Shown here: piece by piece, positions 25,101-34,100 of the stretch | Position numbering within the stretch: position 1 is the first letter of the stretch | Layout of the letters: each line of letters opens with the position of its first letter | From: Mantis religiosa | Lineage: Eukaryota; Arthropoda; Insecta; Mantodea; Mantidae | Length of the DNA stretch: 64,000 nt | NCBI GenBank assembly: GCA_030765055.1 | Contig: CM060958.1 | Span: 2,477,063 to 2,541,062, forward strand | Direction of reading: 5' to 3' | The notes under the pieces: model-generated | What the model saw: the letters and a program-made list of their open reading frames with translations, nothing else | Databases searched by the model: none | What the model was told of the DNA's origin: nothing | Translations under genes and position numbers: made by a program

Positions 25101-28100
25101 AACATCGTGCAGCCCGCCTCCAGTGGTGTCGCGTGAATGGAGGGACAAATGGAGACGTGTCGTCTTCAGCGATGAGAGTCGCTTCTGCCTTGGTGCCAAT
25201 GATGGTCGTAAGCGTGTTTGGCGCCGTGCAGGTGAGCGCCACAATCAGGACTGCATACGACCGAGGCACACAGGGCCAACACCCGGCATCATGGTGTAGG
25301 GAGTGATCTCCTACACTGGCCGTACACCTCTGGTGATCGTCGAGGGGACACTGAATAGTGCACGGTACATCCAAACCGTCATCGAACCCATCGTTCTACC
25401 ATTCCTAGACTGGCAAGGGAACTTGCTGTTCCAACAGGACAATGCACGTCCGCATGTATCTCGTGCCACCCAACGTGCTCTAGAAGGTGTAAGTCAACTA
25501 TCCTGGCCAGCAAGATCTCCGGATCTGTCCCCCATTGAGCATGTTTGGGACTGGATGAAACGTCGTCTCGCGCGGTCTGCACGTCCAGCACGAACACTGG
25601 TGCAACTGAGGCGCCTGCTGGAAATGGCATGGCAAGCCGTTCCACAGGACAACATCCAGCATCTCTACGATCGTCTCCATGGGAGAGTAGCAGCCTGCTT
25701 TGCTGCGAAAGGTGGATATACACGGTACTAGTGCCGACATTGTGCATGCACTGTTGCCTGTGTCTATGTGCCTATGGTTCTGTCAGTGTGATCATGTGAT
25801 GTATCTGACCCCAGGAATGTGTCAATAAAGTTTCCCCTTCCTGGGACAATGAATTCATGGTGTTCTTATTTCAATTTCCAGGAGTGTAATTCATTCAAAT
25901 CTTCCTTCATCTTTCACTCAAATTATCCATAATTATAATAATAATTCATAACTCAATTCACCAATATCCTTCATTACAAAACAACCATCCAAAAAACTTT
26001 ACTCATCCATTACTACACCACATTATCACTTACAACACTTCTCTCATCATCTTACTCCTGGGAAGGAAAATCCCTCCCCAAACTAAACCACAAATAAACT
26101 TCCTCATTCACTTTAAACACCAAGGGGAGGGGCAAAGCCCCTCCCCAAAAAAGATATACTATTAACACTACTCAAAATTATATTTAATTTGAGGGGAGGG
26201 CAATCCCTCCCCTAAAAATTTCACAGGATACTATATTACACTGAACACTAAAACACTTTCATTCCTGCGGTCACCTCCTCATTGTACAGATTGTTGGACA
26301 TTACTGGATCAGTTGCACCAACAGCCTTGAAGCGGGTACCTGGTTCGCCGGCAGGAACTCCATGTATCTCCTCAGAACTGGTAGATATGGAAGGGGAATT
26401 GCGCCACCCTCGTTCTCTCTACATCTCCTTCGGATTCTGCTACGGTTCTAGTTCTCCTGTTGCCCCAATCTCGTCGACCAAGGGAAACACAATATCCTCT
26501 TCTTCTATTTATATTTTGCTAATCATTAATAATCCATATCTTCTTAAATAACAATTTTTTCTTCAGTACGTGGATTAATACGTCTTTCAGATCTTCTTAA
26601 CTCAATTGGTGGTTGAATTTCTTGAACAGGTATACATTTGGGTAGAATTGATTTCCATGCTAATTCGCTGGTGGTATTTGCTAATTTGGCCAGGGTATCA
26701 TATAATTCTGGGGTTCTTATTATGTTCCATAAATTAAATCCTCTTAATATATTTCGTTCTTCAGTAATTAGATGATCATACTTAATGCATTCAAATTAAA
26801 CATATTCTGGATTTGTTGTGTGTTTGGAGGAATTTAGTAACAGTGACGTCAAAATTAATATAAAAATTATTTGTGGTTGGTTTATTGACACTCGTCACTT
26901 ACTTTTTCATATATTTATGAGAGACTAGTTTCAAAGGCCCTGGCCTCCATTTTCAATCTCTTTCCAACTGGATCTGTTGTTGTCTGCTCTCTCTGGTGGT
27001 GGAACTATGAACTTTTTTGTCAAATTAGACAAATTAGAAAAGTCAGGCATTTACAAGATTAAGTGTAAAGACTGAAAAAATTTACATAGGGAGGACAAAA
27101 AGAAATATAGGCACTAGAAAGAAAGAACACTTCAGGCACTTAAGATACAAAATTATTGATAAGTCCGCAATAGCAGCTCATTTCTGGTCTGGAAATCATG
27201 AAATTGAAGATAGCACAGAATTACTAAAATGCGTACAAAAACATAGTGAACTCATCATATGGGAGAGAATATACATAGAAAAACATAGAAACCAACTAAT
27301 GAACTTTGAAATCCCGCCAGAAGAGAATCCCACATTTAAGTTAATCACTAAATCAACAGATGGCAGCAGCAACCCCAGAATTACCCACACCACTGGATCA
27401 AGCTTCAGTCGCATAAGAGCCGTAGATGCAAACGATGATTTGCGAAACATGTCCTCAAAATAGGTACGAAAGTGAAGCAGATGTGTAAAAAATACGACTC
27501 ATCTAAAATTTAATAATTTTTCGCTTCACTGTGGTGTTCCAATACAGTTAAATCTCGAGAACCAGTGTTCTTTACCATTCCACTTCAGCCCACACTGATC
27601 TTCAAATCTAGTTTTAACTTCTTTCCAAACTCCTTGTATTATACTATGTCTCTGCAACCATATATCACCTAATCTTACTTTAAAATTACCTTAAATTTTG
27701 TACTAATTTCAATCAGATCTGAAATGCATTGCAGTTGGACAAAGTGTAAATGTAATTACCTAGGTAAATCTATTACATGACCACCTGCTTGTTGTAGGAG
27801 ACTTCTGGTCAAGAGAATGGTTTGACAGCACTGACAGTGTCACAGCTGGACGTAGCATCACGAGGTATTAAGACTCTGCAACACTTTGTGTGTCTGCTGT
27901 CGGAAGGCAGCTGGAATACTTGTGAAGCTAGGCACCAAGAAGGTTTGATGGCGCTAGCAGTGTACTGGCCAGAGTCTAATGTTGAGGGATTCAGCTTGCG
28001 TCAGTCTCTCAACTGTCTGGATAGATTGTTGATGCAGGAAAACCAGGAACCTGTTGTCATTATCACATACAGCAAACTTGCAGCTAGTTCTAAAGGTAAC

Positions 28101-31100
28101 AAATCAGTTTAACAGAGGGATACATGTATTACATTACAAAATCAATTAATGATAATGAAGTACCAACTGTGAACTGACATAGTCCGCTTTTAGGGATATA
28201 CAGTTACCCCAACATTCCTGGTATTTTTAAAAATAGGAATTTTTAAGCTCTGGGAAATATGCCTCTGTCTTGACAATGAATTTGACTCGAGTCCCAGGCT
28301 TCATCATTTAACTCCTATTATTTTAGTTAATTGGTGGAAATTAATCATTTTTTCACACTAGCTGTATATAGGCTAAGGTTTTTGATAGATAGAGTCAACA
28401 TGAAAAATTCAATGCCACGGCTGGGACTCAAGTACTTACAATAGTTTGTCGCCACAAACAGTGTATCTTGAATGCGAGAGCCCCTAGTAGTCTACCGGGG
28501 AAATGTACGAGTCAAATGGAGAATTTAGTGTCATGATAGCAAGTTGGCCATGGTAGCTCAATGGGTAAGAGCGACTGGAAGGAAACCAGAAGATCCATGA
28601 TTCAAATCCCGGCCGTGGCATTGAATTTTTCATGTTGACTCTATCAAAAACCTTAGCCTATATACGGCTAGTGTGAAGAAATGATTAATTTCCATCAATT
28701 AACTATAATATCATGAGTGTGTTTGACAATGTGTTGCAGGCTATCAGCTATCATCACTGAGGTTATATTTTCCATCCTCACTGGAGCTGCTTCAAGGTTT
28801 TGGTCAAGATTTGAGTAATAAATCTGTGTGTATGGAGAGACTGCAGACACAGATTCCTGATACAGTTATTACAGAGGACACTCCTAAAGTATTCCTCATC
28901 CCTGGTCTGCAGGGTGCACCAAGAAATGTACTTCGTTCCCTCGCAATGAAAATCATATATCCTGTATTCTGCCTTAAGATGGGTGTGCAGCACAACAATT
29001 TACTGGAAGTTGCTCAGGAAATGGTTCAGGTGAGTGTCTAAATGACATAAAACATGCAGCTTTAACCATTTACAAAATATTCATTGTTATTTGTTTGTAT
29101 TCTGAAATCCTTCATACAGTTTTTAAGTTTGAAGTCACCATTCTTTTGTTTTTGTATTGTCTTCAAGGGATTTGGAATTTCCAAGTCAGCATAAAATGAT
29201 GCACTTTTTAAGCATTTGACAATCACTTCAATATCCTATTAGGTGCATTCAAAAAGAAATGAGCCGGAGACATAATTACAGAAACCAATACCTGTACGTT
29301 AGAAGTATTGGCCCTGGCTGTTGAGACACTTGTCCCACTGTGACACAAGATGGTGAATGGTTGTCTCTTAAAAGTCCCAGGGCTGTGATGTGAGCCAGTT
29401 CCTGTATGTTAGAAGTATTGGCTCTGGCTGTTGAGACACTTGTCCTACTGTGACACAAGGCAGTGAATGGCTGTCTCATAAAAGTCCTGGGGCTGCAATG
29501 TGAGCCAGTACCTGTATGTTAGAAGTATTGGCTCTGGCTGTTGAGACACTTGTCCTACTGTGACGCAAGGTGGTGAATGGCTGTCTCATAAAAGTCCTGG
29601 GGCTGCAATGTGAGCCAGTTCCTGTATGTTAGAAGTATTGGCTCTGGCTGTTGAGACACTTGTCCTACTGTGACACAAGGTGGTGAATGGCTGTCTCATA
29701 AAAGTCCCAGGGCTGTGATGTGAGCCAGTACCTGTATGTTAGAAGTATTGGCTCTGGCTGTTGAGACACTTGTCCCACTGTGACACAAGGTGGTGAATGG
29801 CTGTCTCATAAAAGTCCCAGGGCTGTGATGTGAGCCAGTACCTGTATGTTAGAAGTATTGGCTCTGGCTGTTGAGACACTTGTCCTACTGTGACACAAGG
29901 CGGCGAATGGCTGTCTCATAAAAGTCCCGGGGCTGTGATGTGAGCCAGTACCTGTATGTTAGAAGTATTGGCCTGGCTGTTGAGACACTTGTCCTACTGT
30001 GACACAAGGCGGCGAATGGCTGTCTCATAAAAGTCCCGGGGCTGTGATGTGAGCCAGTACCTGTATGTTAGAAGTATTGGCCCTGGCTGTTTAGACACTT
30101 GTCCTACTGTGACACAAGGCGGCGAATGGCTGTCTCATAAAAGTCCTGCGGCTGCAATGTGAGCCAGTACCTGTATGTTAGAAGTATTGGCCCTGGCTGT
30201 TGAGACACTTGTCCTACTGTGACACAAGGCAGTGAATGGCTGTCTCATAAAAGTCCCAGGGCTGTGATGTGAGCCAGTACCTGTATGTTAGAAGTATTGG
30301 CCCTGGCTGTTTAGACACTTGTCCTACTGTGACACAAGGCGGCGAATGGCTGTCTCATAAAAGTCCTGCGGCTGCAATGTGAGCCAGTACCTGTATGTTA
30401 GAAGTATTGGCCCTGGCTGTTGAGACACTTGTCCCACTGTGACACAAGGCGGCGAATGGCTGTCTCATAAAAGTCCCGGGGCTGTGATGTGAGCCAGTAC
30501 CTGTATGTTAGAAGTATTGGCCCTGGCTGTTGAGACACTTGTCCTACTGTGACACAAGGCGGCGAATGGCTGTCTCATAAAAGTCCTGGGGCTGCAATGT
30601 GAGCCAGTTCCTCATGTATAGTTGGACGTTGTTTGCCCCTCAGAGCCTTTTTAAGGGGACCAAAAATGGTGTAATCACAGGGAGAGAGGTCTGAACTGTA
30701 TGGAGGGTGTCCGACAACCTTCCATTTGAATTTCTGCAGGAATGCTGTGACTGTGTTGGCCATATGAGACTTTGAATTGTCATGGAGCAGAATGACGCCA
30801 CAGGTGAGATTGCCTGGTCATTTTGATTTGATCACTTGGCGAAGGTTGGTCAAGGATTGCAAGTAACGCTGTGCATTCACTGTTATCCCATGCTACAGAA
30901 AGTGTATCAGAAGGGTACCATCTTGGTCAAAGAAGGTCAGCATAACCTTTCCTGCACTTGTGTGGATGGGCTTGGCTTTTTTTGGTGGTGGTGACCCTGG
31001 ATGCTTCCACTGGAGACTTTGTCGTTTTGATTCTGGTTCGAAGTGATGACACCAGCCACCACTCGTCCAGGAACTCATTCCCTTCCCTAGCATAGCGCTG

Positions 31101-34100
31101 CAGATGACCAAGACAGTGGACCATTCGACATGCTTCCTGGTGTGGTTGAAGACTGTGGGGCACCCATAGGGCACACACTTTCTGCAAGAGCAGTCATTCC
31201 TTCATGATAGTGTGAACACTTCCAACGCTCAATCTGACCTCGGCAGCTATGGCTTTCACTGTCACTTGGCGGTTCTGGGTAATGAGTGCGTCAACCAGCT
31301 GGACGATGTCATCGGTAATGCACTGTGGTGCTCCAGACTGTGCATCATGGCTAACGACACCCGTTCTCCCCTGAAGCGCTGGTGCCATGCCTTGACCCTT
31401 GTAAGGGACATGTATTTGTATTGTATTTATTTCATCCTTTGGAACATAATACATATGTTATAGGACACATCAGTTCAAGATACAAAGATAAATGTAAAAA
31501 GTTACATAAGACTAACAAGTGTAACAGATACAGGATCCAACAAAAGTCTAAAATAGAAAAAATAATATAAACTATATAAAGACCATAGAGAAATGCTATA
31601 TAAAAGTATTGTTCACAAATTTGGAGTTAACTCTACTTCATAATTTAATTCAATTTAATTTATTTTGTCCTTTGATATCAGACATATCATAGTATAAAAA
31701 TTACATTAATGGCCACTGTCATTATTTACAATCACTTAAAACTAATTAACATTTAAAAACTTATTTACAGAATAAAGTGAATGTTGCAGTAAAAAGAGTT
31801 TTACTCCCTTTTTAAAATGTATAAGGCTGTTCATTTGTTTAATATTTTCTGGTAGCCTGTTGTATAATCTTATACCTTTATTGATAGCACTAGACCTGAA
31901 GATTTCCGTTCTACAACTTTGAATGTGAAAGTCATCTTTCTGACGTGTGTTGTATTTGTGAATATCAGCATTTTTGTAATTTTGTATTTGGAGTTTATTT
32001 TGTTTTACATGGATCACTAATTCCAAAATATACATACATGCTAGAGGTAATTTGCACATGCAAACCCATGTGTGTTTGCCTTACACTGTGACATTTGTCG
32101 ATGGATGTCCATTCCCACTACTCCTTCCGCTGTCAGAAAATGAACAACACCTCTTTGCTCTTCTTTTGATGCCTCCATTTCACTGTTTGCAATGCGACTG
32201 GCAGCATTGGACGATTGATGCATGCTGCTGCTAGCTTTGTTAAGTCACGTGACGTGCATGCATACTCTCTAGCGATGGGCTGTGAACTTCCACGCTTTGG
32301 TTGGAACAACACTTCGTTACAAACACCATGATATTACCATCCTGTCACCGGTTTGTGCATAACAGACTCCGGCTCGTTTCCTTTTTGAATGCCCCTTATA
32401 TATTTGTCTTTTACCTACAAAGAAATAATAATTAAACAATTTCTGTAAATGTTAATCTCCATTAAGATGAAGTACAGCAGTATGCACAAGAATGGAGAAA
32501 GTGATGGGATATTTGTTATGTTATGGCAGTGCATCCAGAAAGTACAGAAGTCAGGATGCTACTATCTGGTGGGTATCTCTTGGGGAGGAGGCCTTACACT
32601 GCAAGTAGCAAAGTTGTTGGAAGCACAGGGCAACAAGACAAGGATAGTGCTGGTAGATGGTGCCTTGGAAACATCACAGCTCATACTGGCCAGCCTTGAG
32701 AGTTCTAACTCAGCGAGGATGCAGGCAAATCTGTTGTGTGAGCTCTTACACCTCAATCATCAGAAGGTAAACATCTACTTCTGTTTATAAACAGTTAAAA
32801 TGGGAGAAACATTTTCAATATATTAGTAAAAGATTAATCAGTGCCTGCATTAATGGTTTACATGCAACAGATTGAAATTAAATAAATTAACTAAAATAAT
32901 AAGAGTTAAATGATGAAGCCTGGGACTTAAGTACTTACGATAGTAAGTCGCCATAAATGGTGTATCTCAGATACGAGAGCCCCTAGTGGTTTACTGGGGA
33001 AATATACAAGTCAAATGGAGAATTTAATGTCAGGACAGCACGTTGGCCATGGTAAATCAATGGGTTAGAGCGACTGGACAGAAACCAGGAGATCCATGGT
33101 TCAAATCCCGGCCATGGCATTGAATTTTTCATGTTGACTCTATCTATTAAATATTGCCTGTTTCAGCATGTTCTGTGTAGCTCAAATAACAAATTTAGAA
33201 ACAAGGAACATCATAAATGTTGATGAATCACAAGCTTACTGGAATTTTGTCCAAGATGTAAATATATGTGACGAGTAACGTAACTCTGTCCCCTTCTTCC
33301 TGCTTCTCTTTATTTTTTTGTTCTTCTTACTCTTCTTCCTTCTCATCCTTTTTATCTTTCTTGTCTATTTCCTCTTTTCTTCTTCTTCTGTTCATTTTTT
33401 CCTTGTTTTTATGTTTGTTTTGTTTTTCTTGCTCTTCCTACTCATCTTTTCGTCTTCCTACTTTTTTTTTTTTTTCATTTTACCTCCTAATTTTTGTTCC
33501 TCCATCTCTTTGTTTTCCTCTTCTTATGTTGACTATATGTTAACTGCCACAGTTACATGCCGAACTGACAACTTTGTCATCTTGGGATGCTCGAGTCAAC
33601 AGAGCAGTCAGTGAATTAGCAAGTGAATGGTTGAAGAACAAGGAAGACATCATCAGAGCGCTCAACATTATACTTTGGCGTGTCTCTGCTCTACTGAGTT
33701 ACCAGCCCAAAGACATTCTTCTGAATGGTGCAGTTACACTAGTGCGACCAGTTTCTGGAGACAATGATGAGAACTGTGGTCTCATGCAGGTACTCACTTT
33801 AGTAATACTTGGTCTTACTTAGTCATGGATTGGTTCGTTTCCTTTATTTGACTTCCTCCCTCTTCATTCAAATCCTAGTTGGGACCTAGATAGTTAACAA
33901 TGTCCTCGCTCCCTTACTGACTAAAGTCTCTCTTGAAGTAGATACACCAATAATAGTATGTCATAATATCTGATTTGTTTGCTTTTATTAAATTCCAACA
34001 TTATGTAAATAAGTAATCAGTGGATAAGTTTTCTTTTATGGAAAACTATTGCAAAATGTATGTTAAAAGCTGAACCATAGAGTCATAAAGAACTTGTGGA

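Larger units (their letters stand above)
23376..26260. other. G-depleted AT-rich block (element of unknown type), carries a Tc1
   Basis: No coding frame of useful length outside the Tc1. Counted by eye, 23941-24471 has 86 C and 1 G, and 25887-26059 has 50 C and 0 G on the plus strand; the Tc1 at 24472-25886 lies between. Most G in 23470-23770 and 26060-26215 lie in short hairpins. The left end is A-rich simple sequence (AATAAATAAAT). Such extreme asymmetry on one strand cannot be ordinary drift. Confidence 0.7.
29242..32396 (-). mobile_element. mariner element (family M1), swollen by a minisatellite and LINE insertions
   Basis: Terminal repeats GGTGCATTCAAAAAGAAATG (left) and its complement ending GCCCC (right, near 32395) bound about 3.15 kb, where a mariner should be about 1.3 kb. 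The minus strand carries the transposase: HQSSNAASRIANSEMEASKE (32223 downward), then after the LINE insertion QVTVKAIAAEVRLSVGSVHT, HDNSKSHMANTV near 30770 and PPYSSDLSPCDYTIFGPLKK. It is a pseudogene. The excess length is a 12-unit array (29276-30609) and retroposons (31418-32044). Confidence 0.88.

Noticed and set aside
23376..26260. Mitochondrial insertion, suggested by AT-rich sequence with GC hairpins
   Set aside because: No mitochondrial gene, rRNA or tRNA can be read in it, and a matching insertion with opposite orientation sits at 21812-22046, pointing to a mobile element.
32449..32529. Upstream start of the thioesterase exon at an ATG near 32449
   Set aside because: The frame is open by chance; the join from 29029 to 32530 gives a continuous family alignment (VAQEMVQ-CIQKVQ) and correct phase.
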